Shown: positions 1-9,705 of the stretch, one piece after another
How the letters are laid out: every line of letters begins with the position of its first letter
Numbering within the stretch: the first letter of the stretch is position 1
DNA from: REEB76 sp963774895
GTDB lineage: Bacteria; Pseudomonadota; Gammaproteobacteria; Natronospirales; REEB76
Assembly (NCBI GenBank): GCA_963774895.1
Contig: CAVZGN010000001.1
Coordinates: 434,001-498,000, forward strand
Direction of reading: 5' to 3'
DNA length: 64,000 bases
The notes under the pieces: model-generated
Told to the model about the DNA's origin: nothing
The model's input: only the letters and a program-made list of their open reading frames with translations
The model's database searches: none
Made by a program: the position numbers and the translations under genes

Positions 1-630
1 CATGAACAGGAAGCCCCAGCCGTCAAACGTGCGTATCTTGTTGATCACCGTCTCATGCACATAGGCGAGCGTCATGAGCACCGCCAGAATGCCGATGGGG
101 ATATTGATGAAAAACACCCAGCGCCAGGAATAGTATTCGGTGAGGTAGCCACCGACAGTCGGACCCAGGATCGGGCCCAGCATGATGCCGACACCGAAGA
201 TCGCCATGGCCATGCCGTGTTTCTCGCGCGGATAACTATCCAGCAGGATGGCCTGGGAGATCGGCACCATGGAGGCGCCGAACAGACCCTGCAGCACCCG
301 TAGCAGCACCATCTCGGTCAGCGAGGTGGCGGTGCCGCACAGGAATGAGGCGATCACGAAACCCACCATGCTGATCAGGTAGATGCGTTTCCTGCCGAAG
401 TGGCCCGCCAGCCAGCCTGTGGGCGGTGTCATGATGGCGGCGCCCACGATATAAGATGTGAGTACCCAGGATATCTGGTCCTGTGTGGCCGACAGCGTAC
501 CCTGCATGTTGGGCAGCGCCACATTGGCGATAGTGGTATCCAGCACCTGCATGAGCGTGCCCAGCATCACCGCGATGGTGATGAGTGCCGTGTGCTGTTT
601 TTGGTCAGCCGGTTTGGGAAAATAGTTCAT
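1..630 (-). CDS. emrB: EmrB/QacA-type MFS drug exporter (DHA2 family), C-terminal part cut by window edge
   Basis: The complementary strand from 630 downwards reads without a stop to base 1 and starts MNYFPKPADQK. Seen: hydrophobic segments; an N-terminal run with LMQVLDTTIANVALP (the DHA2 motif D1 region); GWLAGHFGRKRIYLIS (the cytoplasmic loop 2-3 signature of the major facilitator superfamily); and GPILGPTVGGYLTEYYSWRW (antiporter motif C). Family knowledge: EmrB proteins have 14 membrane helices and export hydrophobic drugs by proton antiport together with a periplasmic EmrA adaptor and an outer-membrane TolC. The gene starts 11 bases after the stop of the EmrA-like gene, so the two form one leftward operon. 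About 210 residues are visible of the roughly 510 expected. Family assignment is firm; the substrate is unknown. Confidence 0.9.
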   Translation of the reverse strand, partial: MNYFPKPADQKQHTALITIAVMLGTLMQVLDTTIANVALPNMQGTLSATQDQISWVLTSYIVGAAIMTPPTGWLAGHFGRKRIYLISMVGFVIASFLCGTATSLTEMVLLRVLQGLFGASMVPISQAILLDSYPREKHGMAMAIFGVGIMLGPILGPTVGGYLTEYYSWRWVFFINIPIGILAVLMTLAYVHETVINKIRTFDGWGFLFM

Positions 631-641
631 GCTCGCCGTTA

Positions 642-1724
642 TTAGTGATTGGCGGACGGGGATTTACTGGAACCAAATAGCGGGTTGTAATGGGTGTCGA
701 TGGACACTTCCGCGCTCATGCCGGCGCGCAAATCGGGACCATCCGCGGTAGTATCGATGGCGATGCGCACCGGGATGCGCTGCACCACCTTCACCCAATT
801 GCCGGTGGCATTCTGTGCCGGCAGCACTGAAAATATCGAACCGGTGCCCGGGGCGATGCTTTCCACGGTGCCCTGCCAGTGATGTCCGGGATAGGTATCT
901 ACCGTGATTTCGACTTGCTCACCGGTGTGCACATACGTGAGCTGCGTCTCCTTGAAGTTGGCATCGATCCAGCGTTTGCCACTCATCACCAGAGCGAATA
1001 CCGGCCGGCCGGCGGTCACCACGTCGCCGGGTTTGATATCCACTTCCGTGACCACACCCGCGGCGGGTGCTGTTATCGTCGTGTAGGAGAGTTCCAGTAC
1101 TGCCTGGTCGCGTTGTGCAACGGCTTGTTGATAGGCGGCTTGCTGGGTGATCGGCATATCAGGATTGCCGCCGAGGCTGGCCTTGATCTGGCCGATCTGC
1201 GCCTCCAGTGTTACGGCTTTCTGTTGAGCCATGGTGAGGTTGGTCTTGAGATCATCCAGACGCGCGGCTGCCACCACGTCGCGTTTCACCAGATTGGTTT
1301 TACGCTGCACATCACGGGTGAGATACGCCACATTGGCTTGCGCACCGGCCAGCTCGGCCTGGGCCGCACGCAGAGATTGCAGTTGGGCGCGCAACTGGTC
1401 ACCCACGTTCTTGAGATTGGCGTTGGCCTGGTCGAGCGCCAGCTGAAACGGTGCAGGGTCAATCACCAACAGCACTTGACCGGGCGCTGCCGCTTGGTTC
1501 TGGGTGACCGGTACGGCGATCACCCGCCCGGCAATCTGTGCCGCCACGCCCACCTGATCGGCGACCACATACGCATTGTCGGTGCTTTGATAGCGCTCAG
1601 TGTGGACCCAATACCAAAGGCCCAGCACGACGAGCAGCAGCGGTCCGGCGACCATCAGTGCGAGTCGCAGTGCACGCGGGTTCTGGGAAAGATTCTGGAA
1701 GGGGTTCATGTTTTTGACATCCAT
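642..1724 (-). CDS. emrA: EmrA/HlyD-type membrane fusion adaptor
   Basis: A 360-residue protein with one N-terminal membrane anchor (about residues 20-40, LMVAGPLLLVVLGLWYW), then a periplasmic HlyD-type region: first lipoyl half (DQVGVAAQIAGRVIAVPV), a long alpha-helical hairpin rich in Ala, Gln and Leu (about residues 85-200), and the returning lipoyl/beta-barrel part (ITAPAAGVVTEVDIKPGDVV). Family knowledge: EmrA bridges the inner-membrane EmrB transporter and an outer-membrane channel. The upstream neighbour on the other strand is a TolC-like channel, which could complete the machine. ATG at 1724 is used; the internal Met at residue 6 is an alternative. The gene is first in a two-gene leftward operon and faces the tolC-like gene across 54 bases that hold a palindrome. 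Confidence 0.9.
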   Translation of the reverse strand: MDVKNMNPFQNLSQNPRALRLALMVAGPLLLVVLGLWYWVHTERYQSTDNAYVVADQVGVAAQIAGRVIAVPVTQNQAAAPGQVLLVIDPAPFQLALDQANANLKNVGDQLRAQLQSLRAAQAELAGAQANVAYLTRDVQRKTNLVKRDVVAAARLDDLKTNLTMAQQKAVTLEAQIGQIKASLGGNPDMPITQQAAYQQAVAQRDQAVLELSYTTITAPAAGVVTEVDIKPGDVVTAGRPVFALVMSGKRWIDANFKETQLTYVHTGEQVEITVDTYPGHHWQGTVESIAPGTGSIFSVLPAQNATGNWVKVVQRIPVRIAIDTTADGPDLRAGMSAEVSIDTHYNPLFGSSKSPSANH

Positions 1725-1743
1725 CAGGGGAGCTGGCAGAATG

Positions 1744-1760
1744 GACTGGACGGTCTAGTC
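1744..1760. promoter_or_regulatory. Palindromic operator candidate between emrA and the tolC-like gene
   Basis: GACTGGA-CGG-TCTAGTC is a 17-base inverted repeat with one mismatch per arm, lying in the 54-base gap between two divergent efflux genes. TetR-family repressors usually bind such short palindromes in divergent gaps, and a TetR-family gene lies two genes away at 3175. Binding by that protein is inferred. Confidence 0.5.
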
Positions 1761-1778
1761 TAATTTGCCGGGTACTGC

Positions 1779-3149
1779 ATGTCAATTAAGGCCTTACAAA
1801 TCAGAGTCGGAGATCCACAGGCATGCCGCCGCCGTTTGTTTGAATGGCTGTTAATCGGCGTGCTGCTAACCGGCGCAGCGGCTGTGCGCGCCGATACCCT
1901 GGAGCAGGCCTTTGCTCAAGCCTATGGCGGCAATGCGATGATCCAGTCGCAACAAGCGCAACTGAATGCCTCGGATTATGACCTGCAAAAAGCCCGGGCC
2001 GGCTATAAGCCGCAAATCAGTTTTGATGCCGGCATTGGCACGGCACACAATGATTTCTCCTCGCCCTTATTTTCTTCCATCACAACCTACCCCCAGAACA
2101 TCCGGACGGCGGGATTGACCATCACCCAGCCGCTTTACACCGGCGGCCAAGTGTCGTCCAGCGTGGATGCGGCCCAGAATGTCCAGTCCGCGGAACTCGC
2201 CAACCTATACGCGGCGGAAGAGCGGGTGTTCCTGGACGTGGCTACGGTGTACACCAACGTAGTGCGCGATCAGGCGGTGTTGAAACTCGAACAGAACAAC
2301 GTAGACCTGCTCAACAAACAACTCGAGGCCACCCAGGCGGAATTCGAGAACGGCGAAGTAACCCACACCGACGTGGCCCAGTCCGAGGCGCGGCTGGCCG
2401 GCGCTCAAGCGGCACTGATTCAGGCCCGAGGTGCTCTGGCCGCGTCGCGTGCGGCCTATGTGCGTGTGGTAGGCATGGAACCAGGTACCCTGGAACAGCC
2501 GCCGATGCCGGCGGAGCTTCCGTATACACAAGCGCAAACCGTGGAGTTGGCGCAGCAGAACTACACCGTGTTGGCGGCACGCTACATGGAAAATGCTGCG
2601 CAACAGCAGGTTGAAGCGGTGGCCGGTAAGCAGAAACCCAGCGTGGCACTCACCGGCCAGTTGCTGGAAGCTCAGGATCCGGAAATCGGGTTCAGCCGCA
2701 TTGACACCCGTGCCATACTCTTGACCTTATCCATGCCCATCTACCAGGGCGGCTCGCTCAATGCGGAGAAACATGCCGCCGAACAGCGCGCTATCGCCAG
2801 CCACGATGAGCTGGTGGATTCCCAGCGCCAGGCACAACTGGATGCAGTCGATGCCTGGCAGGGGTATCAGACCGCGACAGCCCAGCTCGCCGCCATTCAC
2901 AGCCAGATCGAAGCTGAACAGATAGCCGCCAGCGGTGTGCGGGACGAAGCGTCTGTGGGCGAACGCACCACGCTGGATGTGCTGAATGCCGATCAGGAGC
3001 TCCTGAATGCACGGGTGAATCTGATCCGCGCGCAACGGGACCTGCTGGTAGCGGCTTACGCACTCAAAGCCGCCACCGGTCAGCTCACGGCGGAACACTT
3101 GCACTTGCGTCAGCAGATTCGGACGAATCAGCCGAGCCTGGGGGAATGA
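1779..3149 (+). CDS. TolC-family outer-membrane efflux channel
   Basis: A 456-residue protein with a basic N-terminus, a hydrophobic stretch (WLLIGVLLTGAAAV) and a signal peptidase site near AVRA-DTLEQA. It then carries two outer-membrane efflux protein repeats. The first begins DTLEQAFAQAYGGNAMIQSQ; the second has LDVLNADQELLNARVNLIRA, typical of TolC helix 7-8 regions. Family knowledge: TolC trimers form the outer-membrane and periplasmic tunnel used by EmrAB and type I exporters. The gene faces emrA divergently and is followed 25 bases later by a TetR-family regulator, so channel, regulator and the leftward EmrAB pump probably form one regulon. The ATG at 1779 has no strong Shine-Dalgarno sequence; later starts are possible. 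Confidence 0.88.
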   Translation: MSIKALQIRVGDPQACRRRLFEWLLIGVLLTGAAAVRADTLEQAFAQAYGGNAMIQSQQAQLNASDYDLQKARAGYKPQISFDAGIGTAHNDFSSPLFSSITTYPQNIRTAGLTITQPLYTGGQVSSSVDAAQNVQSAELANLYAAEERVFLDVATVYTNVVRDQAVLKLEQNNVDLLNKQLEATQAEFENGEVTHTDVAQSEARLAGAQAALIQARGALAASRAAYVRVVGMEPGTLEQPPMPAELPYTQAQTVELAQQNYTVLAARYMENAAQQQVEAVAGKQKPSVALTGQLLEAQDPEIGFSRIDTRAILLTLSMPIYQGGSLNAEKHAAEQRAIASHDELVDSQRQAQLDAVDAWQGYQTATAQLAAIHSQIEAEQIAASGVRDEASVGERTTLDVLNADQELLNARVNLIRAQRDLLVAAYALKAATGQLTAEHLHLRQQIRTNQPSLGE

Positions 3150-3174
3150 AACGCGCGTCGGTTGGAGTAAAACT

Positions 3175-3789
3175 ATGAACGTAGCAGCAGCAGACAACAC
3201 CGCCAATGTCGGGAAACGTGATGCCATTCTCGAGGCCGCCAATAAGGTGTTTCTCGAAGTAGGTTTCGGCGCCGCCAGCATGGACAGCATCGCCAGCGCC
3301 GCCCAGGTTTCCAAGCAGACCGTGTATAACCATTTCGGTTCCAAGGAAGAACTGTTCGCGGCCATGGTGCGCAGCAGCTGCGACAACATGACGCTGGCTT
3401 TTACTGAAGCCATCAAGGACAGCAATCCTGAAAAAGCCCTGCGCACCATGGCCGGGCATTTCATGGACGTGGTGTTCTTGCCGGAAAAACTCGCCATGTA
3501 CCGCATCCTGATGGCAGAAGTGGCGCGTTTCCCGGAACTCGGCCGGGTGTATTACCAGTCCGGCCCGGCCATCATCCGCAAATTCCTGGCGGATTATTTC
3601 GTGGAACAGAATAAGCGCGGCACCCTCAAGGTCGAGAACCCGTCGATTGCTGCCGAGCAGTTCATCAGCATGGTGACCTGTTGCCGTCTGCGTGTGGATC
3701 TGGGACTGGAACCGATGCCATCTCATGAGGTCAAGCAGCGCTATATAGACAGTGCGGTTAACCTACTGATACGTGCCTGCAGGCCGTGA
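3175..3789 (+). CDS. TetR/AcrR-family transcriptional regulator
   Basis: A 204-residue protein. Residues about 12-58 form the TetR helix-turn-helix: ILEAANKVFLEVGFGAASMD, then VSKQTVYNHFGSKEELF, the family's most conserved stretch. The C-terminal part (FMDVVFLPEKLAMYRILMAEVARFPEL) resembles the AefR-type ligand domain found in efflux repressors. A GGAG sits about 11 bases before the ATG. It lies between the TolC-like gene and the RND outer-membrane gene and is the only transcription factor in this efflux block, so it is the natural candidate to control both systems. The ligand is unknown. Confidence 0.9.
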   Translation: MNVAAADNTANVGKRDAILEAANKVFLEVGFGAASMDSIASAAQVSKQTVYNHFGSKEELFAAMVRSSCDNMTLAFTEAIKDSNPEKALRTMAGHFMDVVFLPEKLAMYRILMAEVARFPELGRVYYQSGPAIIRKFLADYFVEQNKRGTLKVENPSIAAEQFISMVTCCRLRVDLGLEPMPSHEVKQRYIDSAVNLLIRACRP

Positions 3790-3840
3790 ATCCTCGACAC
3801 CTACGAATACCGACGACCAACGCGTAGTGCATACAGGCAA

Positions 3841-5394
3841 ATGAATAAACGATCTATAAGCAAGTATGTGCGGGGCCTGCTGACAATATTGGCGCCAGTA
3901 GCACTGGCGGCCTGCGTGGTTGGTCCGACTTATAAACAGCCTGCAGCTCCCACAGTGCCCAGCTATACTAGCGCACCGTTTTCCACATCCATCCCGGCTG
4001 CGGTGTCCGCAGCCGGACCGGCAGCCTCCGCACAGGTCTTGCAGCTCGGTGCCAAGGTCAATGCCGAGTGGTGGAAGGAATTTGGCTCATTGGACCTGGA
4101 TGCGTTGGTGGCGCAGGCTCTGCAGCATAATCCGGATCTCGAGGCCGCCCTGGCCACGTTGCATGAAGCACAGTTCAACCTGAAGGCCGCCAATGGCATT
4201 TTCTATCCGCAGGTCTCCTTGGGCTTGGGAGCCGAACGCAGCCGTCTCTCAGGCGCCTCCAGTGGCGGCCTGACCGGACCGCAGCTCTACAATCTGTACA
4301 CCGGCGAAGTATCCGTAAGTTATTACCCGGATGTATTCGGGCTTAGCAGCCTGGTCTCGAGCAATGAACAGGCACAAGTGGATGTTGCCCGGGACCAGTT
4401 GCAGGCTGCACGTCTGACGCTCGAAGGCAATGTCGTCAACGCGGCACTGAACCTCGCGGCTCTGAACGAGGAAGTGAACGCAACCCAGCAAACCGTGAGC
4501 GACCAACGGCAGATTCTGCAGCTTACCCAAACGCTCTACCGCCTGGGCGCGGATACGGAACTCGATGTTTTCACCCAGGAAAGCCAGTTAGCCAGCAGCG
4601 AGGCACTCTTGCCGGCACTGGAGCAGTCACAGGATGCGGTGCGCCATCTGCTGGCCACATATCTCGGCAAGTTTCCCTCCGAGGCTGGCGGTTTGAGCAC
4701 ACCGGCTCTGTCGGACTTGCGTTTGCCAGGCGCCTTGCCGGTCAGCCTGCCGTCTACGCTGGTGCGCGAACGGCCGGATATCTTGGCTGCGGAAGCGCAA
4801 TTACGTGCCGCCAACGCACAAGTGGGTGAAGCGGTGGCACGTATGTACCCAAGCCTGGAATTGACCGGCGATTTCGGTGACCAAAGCAACATTGGTGGCC
4901 AGTTGTTCAATCCGGCTAGCCGCATCTGGGATCTGGCCGCCAGCATCGTGCTGCCGCTGTTCGAAGGTGGCACGCTGGAAGCGCAAAAACATGCAGCGGA
5001 ATCCGCTTACCAAGCAGTGTTTGCCAATTATCGCAGCACCGTGTTGGGTGCATTCTTGAATGTGGCTGATACCCTGCGCGCCCTGCAGCATGATTCCACA
5101 GTCCTAGACGCCCAGGCGCGCGCGCTGCATGCGGCACAGCAGGGCTTCGCACTGGTGCGCATCGAATATCAGACCGGTGCGGTTAATTATCTGAACGTGT
5201 TGACCAGCGAAACCCAATATCAGAACGCCCGCATCGCTTTCGTGCAGGCGGCTGCGCAGCGCTACGCCGATACCGCCGCCTTGTACGTGGCGCTCGGCGG
5301 CGGCGAGTGGGCAACGGACAAGAACACGAGTCAGACTGACGGCCAAGCCGACAGCATGGATGCGCTACCCGCGGGCTCCAGAAAGCCCAATTGA
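3841..5394 (+). CDS. RND efflux outer-membrane lipoprotein, NodT family
   Basis: A 517-residue precursor. The signal sequence ends in a lipobox (ALAAC, lipidated Cys at about residue 25), followed by VVGPTYKQP, the hallmark start of NodT/OprM-type channels. Two outer-membrane efflux repeats follow: ALQHNPDLEAALATLHEAQ early, and RPDILAAEAQLRAANAQVGEAVARMYPSLELTG in the second half. Family knowledge: such proteins form the outer-membrane channel of a tripartite RND pump. It heads the adaptor-permease pair that follows and has a polar 30-residue C-terminal extension after the channel domain. It is distinct from the TolC-like protein upstream, so this locus encodes two outer-membrane channels. 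Confidence 0.92.
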   Translation: MNKRSISKYVRGLLTILAPVALAACVVGPTYKQPAAPTVPSYTSAPFSTSIPAAVSAAGPAASAQVLQLGAKVNAEWWKEFGSLDLDALVAQALQHNPDLEAALATLHEAQFNLKAANGIFYPQVSLGLGAERSRLSGASSGGLTGPQLYNLYTGEVSVSYYPDVFGLSSLVSSNEQAQVDVARDQLQAARLTLEGNVVNAALNLAALNEEVNATQQTVSDQRQILQLTQTLYRLGADTELDVFTQESQLASSEALLPALEQSQDAVRHLLATYLGKFPSEAGGLSTPALSDLRLPGALPVSLPSTLVRERPDILAAEAQLRAANAQVGEAVARMYPSLELTGDFGDQSNIGGQLFNPASRIWDLAASIVLPLFEGGTLEAQKHAAESAYQAVFANYRSTVLGAFLNVADTLRALQHDSTVLDAQARALHAAQQGFALVRIEYQTGAVNYLNVLTSETQYQNARIAFVQAAAQRYADTAALYVALGGGEWATDKNTSQTDGQADSMDALPAGSRKPN

Positions 5395-5445
5395 AACAAT
5401 CCGGCATGCACTGCATCCCGTACGCGAACAGCGGAGTGAAATGCA

Positions 5446-6540
5446 ATGAATAAGAAAACCTGGTTGCTGGTGATCCTGGCATTGATCGTCGTATTTGGCG
5501 GTATTTTCGGTGGCAAGATGTATGCCAACCACCGAGCGGCGGTGGCAGCGGCGCACCGCGGTATTCCTCCGGTGACGGTATCCACCGCGATGGCCGTGGA
5601 CAAAAACTGGAGCCCATATGCCCAGGCCGTAGGCAGCCTGGAAGCGGTGAGCGGCACCGAAATCACCGCCCAGATAGCCGGCAACGTCACTAACATCGCA
5701 TTCCGTTCAGGACAACGTGTCCACAAGGGCGAGCTGCTGGTGCAGTTGGATAATTCCACGCAATTAGCACAATTGCATGCCGATCAGGCCAAGCTGCAGC
5801 TCACGGATACCACCCTGGTGCGTACCCGCAAGCTGTATCAAGCGCATGCCGCCAGCCAGTCGGATTTGCAGACCGCGGAAGCGGATTTCGCGGGCGCACA
5901 GGCGACCGTGGAGGGCGACCGGGCGACGCTCAACAAGCTCGCCATCAGCGCGCCGTTTAGCGGTACTGTCGGCATCCGTGAGGTGAGCCTCGGCCAGTAC
6001 GTTTCACCCGGAACATCGGTCGTCAATATACAGACTTACGACCCGATGCTGCTGGACTTCTCCATGCCCCAGAGCGCAGTGAGTGAGATAGCCGACGGCA
6101 AAACCGTGCAATTCACGGTGAATGCCTATCCCGGAAAAAAATTCAACGGCCGGATAACTGCGGTTGGCTCACAGGTGGATCCGGCCAGCCGCAACATCGC
6201 CCTGCAGGCAAGACTCGGCAACCCCAAGGGCCTGCTGCGTCCCGGCATGTACGGCGACGTGCAGATCAGCATCGGCCGCGAGCGGCACGGCGTGGTGGTG
6301 CCGAATACCGCCATCAGCTACAACAGCTTCGGCGACTATATCTATGTGGTTACGCCGCTTGAGGAAAACGGCAAGCACGAACTGGTGGTCCACCAGCGTG
6401 TGGTGCAGGTCAGCGACGAGCGCGGCGGTGAAGTGCTCTTGGCTGGAGGCGTGCAGGCCGGTGAAACCATGGTCACCGCCGGCCAGGGCAGCCTGCGCGA
6501 CGGCGCCGCCGTGGCGGTGAACAACAGTGTGCAACCGTAA
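5446..6540 (+). CDS. RND efflux periplasmic adaptor (membrane fusion protein)
   Basis: A 364-residue protein with an N-terminal hydrophobic segment (TWLLVILALIVVFGGIFGG) lacking an obvious lipobox, so it is probably anchored. It continues with barrel and lipoyl elements (GTEITAQIAGNVTNIAFRSGQ...KGELLVQLDN), a short helical hairpin (about residues 95-150), the returning lipoyl half (ISAPFSGTVGIREVSLGQYV) and a C-terminal membrane-proximal domain. This order is that of AcrA/MexH-type adaptors. It sits 51 bases after the channel gene and 15 bases before the permease gene, giving one channel-adaptor-permease operon. Confidence 0.92.
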   Translation: MNKKTWLLVILALIVVFGGIFGGKMYANHRAAVAAAHRGIPPVTVSTAMAVDKNWSPYAQAVGSLEAVSGTEITAQIAGNVTNIAFRSGQRVHKGELLVQLDNSTQLAQLHADQAKLQLTDTTLVRTRKLYQAHAASQSDLQTAEADFAGAQATVEGDRATLNKLAISAPFSGTVGIREVSLGQYVSPGTSVVNIQTYDPMLLDFSMPQSAVSEIADGKTVQFTVNAYPGKKFNGRITAVGSQVDPASRNIALQARLGNPKGLLRPGMYGDVQISIGRERHGVVVPNTAISYNSFGDYIYVVTPLEENGKHELVVHQRVVQVSDERGGEVLLAGGVQAGETMVTAGQGSLRDGAAVAVNNSVQP

Positions 6541-6555
6541 GCGCGGGACTCACAC

Positions 6556-9500
6556 ATGAAATTTACTGATATTTTTATCCGCCGCCCGGTGCTGGCGAGC
6601 GCGGTCAGTCTGATAATCCTGTTGGTGGGGTTGCGTGCCTGGTTCGGGATGACGCTACGCGAATATCCCATGGTCACCACCACCGTGGTAACGGTTACTA
6701 CTGCTTACCCAGGCGCAGACCCCGAAACCGTGCGCGCCTTCATCACCGGCCCTCTGCAGCAAGCCATCGCCAGCGCGCCCGGCATCGACTATATGACCGG
6801 TACCAGCGCCGAGAGCACCTCTACCATTACGGTGTACATGCAGCTCAACTATGACCCGAATGCCGCAGTCTCCCAAATCCTGTCCAAGGTGGAACAGGTC
6901 AGCAACCAGCTACCGCCCCAGAGCCAGGTGCCGGTCATCAACGAGACCGTGGGCGACGCCACCGCGCTCATATACCTGGCGTTCTCCGGCAAGCAGATGA
7001 GCCAGCAACAGGTGAATGACTACGTACTGCGCGTGGTGCAGCCCAAGATCCAGAGCGTGAACGGCGTGAGCCAGGCGCAGATCGTGCCGGCCGGGACGGA
7101 CCCAAGCGGCAATGCGTTCGCGCTGCGCGCCTGGCTGAACCCCACCAGCATGGCGGCACTCGGTGTCACGCCGGCGGATGTCTCGAATGCGCTGCAGGCC
7201 AACAATTACATCTCGGCGGTGGGCAGCACCCGCAATGCCCAGAAACAGGTGACCATAACCGCCACTACATCGCTCAACGATCTCGCCCAGTTTCAGAATC
7301 TGGTGGTTAAGAATATCGGCAACACGGTGATCCGGCTCAAGGATGTGGCCTCAGTGCAATTGGGCGCCGAGAACTACAACCAGGCGGTGTATTTCAACGG
7401 CGTTCCGGCGGTGTTCATCGGCGTGCAACCGACCCCCAATGCCAATGACCTGGATGTGGCGGCCGGTGTGCACCAGGCTTTCAGCCAGTTGCAGTCAGGT
7501 TTGCCGCCGGGCATGCAGGCCCTCATCGCCTATGACGCCAGCACCTACATCACGCGCTCCATTCACGAAGTGCTTGTCACCATCTTCATCACCCTGGCGG
7601 TGGTGGTGGTGGTGATCTTCCTGTTCCTGGGCTCGCTGCGTTCACTGTTGCTGCCGGCGGTGGCCATACCGCTGTCCATCATCGGTGCCGGCGTGTTCAT
7701 GCTGGCGGCGGGCTTTACTATCAATCTATTGACGCTGCTGGCGGTGGTGCTGGCCATCGGTCTGGTGGTGGACGATGCCATCATCGTGGTGGAGAACATC
7801 CACCGCCACATCGAGGGCGGCATGCGGCCGTTCGACGCCGCCATTCTCGGCGCGCGCGAGCTGGCGAGTCCCATCATCGTCATGGCCACCACGCTGGTGG
7901 CGGTGTTCGCGCCCATCGGTTTCCTGGGCGGACTCACCGGCAGCCTGTTCACGGAGTTTGCCTTCACGCTGGTGTTCACGGTGGCGGTGTCCATGGTGGT
8001 GGCGCTGACGCTCACACCCATGCTGAGCTCCAAGGTGCTGCGCCTCACCCCGCCCAAGGGCCTGACCCATTTCCTGGATAAGAATTTTGAGCGGTTGCGG
8101 AGGTTGTACGACCGCACGCTGCACGAGGTGCTGGGTGTGCGTCCCTTGGTGCTGTTGGTGGCGGCCGTGGTGTTCGTGAGCATCCCGTTCCTGTTCCTCG
8201 GCACCCGCAGTGAACTGGCGCCCGATGAAGACCAAGGTATTATTCTGGTGGAGGGCCTCGGCCCGGCCACCGCCACCCTGCATTACTTGGACAGTTACGC
8301 AGCGCAGATACGCAAGATCTTCGATGGCTTTCCCGAAACCGGTAACGTGTTCCAGATCAACGGCATCGCGCCGCCCGGCGGCGCCGGCTACACCGCCTTA
8401 ATCGCCGGTCTTAAGATGAAAGACTGGAGCGACCGCAAACGCACCCAGATGCAGGTCATGCCGTTGGTGCAGCAGCAACTCGGTTCCGTGGCTGGCCTGC
8501 AAGCGGTAGCTTTCGCCAGACCGGCGCTGCCCGGTTCCGCCGGCGGTTTACCCGTGCAGTTCGTGCTCACTTCCAGCCAGGATTACGCGCAGATGAGCAG
8601 CGTGGCCGACGCTTTTATCGGCCGCGCCATACACAGCAGCCAGTTTGCGTTCCTCACCAAGGATCTGCGTTACGACAATCCGGAGATCGTGCTGGATGTG
8701 GACCGCAATACCGCCGCCAATCTCGGCATCAGCATGTCGGATATCGGCTCAGACCTGGCGCCGCTGTTGAGCGAGAACTATGTGGGCCGCTTCGACATGT
8801 CGGGTCACAGTTACCAGATCATCCCGCAGGTACCGGACGCGCTACGCGCTACCTCTGACGCGCTTGGCGGCTACTACGTGCGCACCGCCGCCGGCGGTCT
8901 GGTGCCGCTGTCCACCGTCGTGAAAATCAAACAAACGGTGGTACCGGAATACCTGCCGCAGTTCCAGCAGCAGAACTCGGTTACCGTGCAGGGCACCATG
9001 GCGCCGGGCGTACCGCTGGGCCAGGCGCTCGATTATCTGAAGAATCTTGCCGTCACCACGCTACCGGCGGGTTACAGTTACGACTACGCCAGCCAGTCGC
9101 GCCAGTTCATCCAGCAAGGCAACACCGCCATCACGACTTTCGTGCTGTCCATCCTGCTGGTGTATTTGCTGCTGGCGGGCCAGTTCGAGAGCTTCCGCGA
9201 TCCGCTCATCGTGCTCATCACCGTGCCCATGTCGGTGTGCGGCGCGCTGATCTTCTTATATTTGGGCGCCGCCACCCTCAATATTTATACCGAGGTGGGC
9301 CTGATCACGCTTATCGGGCTGATCACCAAACAAGGCATCCTGATCGTGCAATTCGCCAACGTCATGCAGGAAGAGGAAGGTCTGGACCGGCGCGCGGCCG
9401 TGGAGAAAGCTTCCAGCATCCGCCTGCGTCCGATCCTCATGACCACCGGCGCCATGGTGTTCGGCGTGGTGCCGTTGCTGCTGGCTTCGGGCCCCGGTGC

Positions 9501-9681
9501 CGTCAGCCGTTTCGACATGGGGCTGGTGATCGCCACCGGCCTGGCCATCGGCGCAATATTTTCACTGTACATAGTGCCGGTCATTTACACCTACCTGGCC
9601 ACGGTGAAACAAAAACAGGCTAAGGAAAAGGAAGTCTCTACACCGAGCTTATCAACTGGTCGTGAGGAAGTGTCTCACTGA
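6556..9681 (+). CDS. RND multidrug efflux permease (AcrB/MexF-like, HAE1 type)
   Basis: A 1041-residue protein, the usual length of hydrophobe/amphiphile RND pumps. Seen: N-terminal helix (FIRRPVLASAVSLIILLVGL), a first periplasmic loop beginning REYPMVTTTVVTVTTAYPGA, a bundle of helices from about residue 340, GLVVDDAIIVVENI with the adjacent aspartates at residues 406-407 (equivalent to the proton-relay pair of AcrB), a second large periplasmic loop, and the closing helices with LIGLITKQGILIVQFAN. Family knowledge: a proton-driven trimer that takes drugs from the periplasm and inner-membrane leaflet into the outer-membrane channel. It ends an operon and is followed within 30 bases by a strong terminator. 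The substrate cannot be told from sequence. Confidence 0.95.
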   Translation: MKFTDIFIRRPVLASAVSLIILLVGLRAWFGMTLREYPMVTTTVVTVTTAYPGADPETVRAFITGPLQQAIASAPGIDYMTGTSAESTSTITVYMQLNYDPNAAVSQILSKVEQVSNQLPPQSQVPVINETVGDATALIYLAFSGKQMSQQQVNDYVLRVVQPKIQSVNGVSQAQIVPAGTDPSGNAFALRAWLNPTSMAALGVTPADVSNALQANNYISAVGSTRNAQKQVTITATTSLNDLAQFQNLVVKNIGNTVIRLKDVASVQLGAENYNQAVYFNGVPAVFIGVQPTPNANDLDVAAGVHQAFSQLQSGLPPGMQALIAYDASTYITRSIHEVLVTIFITLAVVVVVIFLFLGSLRSLLLPAVAIPLSIIGAGVFMLAAGFTINLLTLLAVVLAIGLVVDDAIIVVENIHRHIEGGMRPFDAAILGARELASPIIVMATTLVAVFAPIGFLGGLTGSLFTEFAFTLVFTVAVSMVVALTLTPMLSSKVLRLTPPKGLTHFLDKNFERLRRLYDRTLHEVLGVRPLVLLVAAVVFVSIPFLFLGTRSELAPDEDQGIILVEGLGPATATLHYLDSYAAQIRKIFDGFPETGNVFQINGIAPPGGAGYTALIAGLKMKDWSDRKRTQMQVMPLVQQQLGSVAGLQAVAFARPALPGSAGGLPVQFVLTSSQDYAQMSSVADAFIGRAIHSSQFAFLTKDLRYDNPEIVLDVDRNTAANLGISMSDIGSDLAPLLSENYVGRFDMSGHSYQIIPQVPDALRATSDALGGYYVRTAAGGLVPLSTVVKIKQTVVPEYLPQFQQQNSVTVQGTMAPGVPLGQALDYLKNLAVTTLPAGYSYDYASQSRQFIQQGNTAITTFVLSILLVYLLLAGQFESFRDPLIVLITVPMSVCGALIFLYLGAATLNIYTEVGLITLIGLITKQGILIVQFANVMQEEEGLDRRAAVEKASSIRLRPILMTTGAMVFGVVPLLLASGPGAVSRFDMGLVIATGLAIGAIFSLYIVPVIYTYLATVKQKQAKEKEVSTPSLSTGREEVSH

Positions 9682-9705
9682 GCCAATACGGATAGACAGG
9701 TATCC

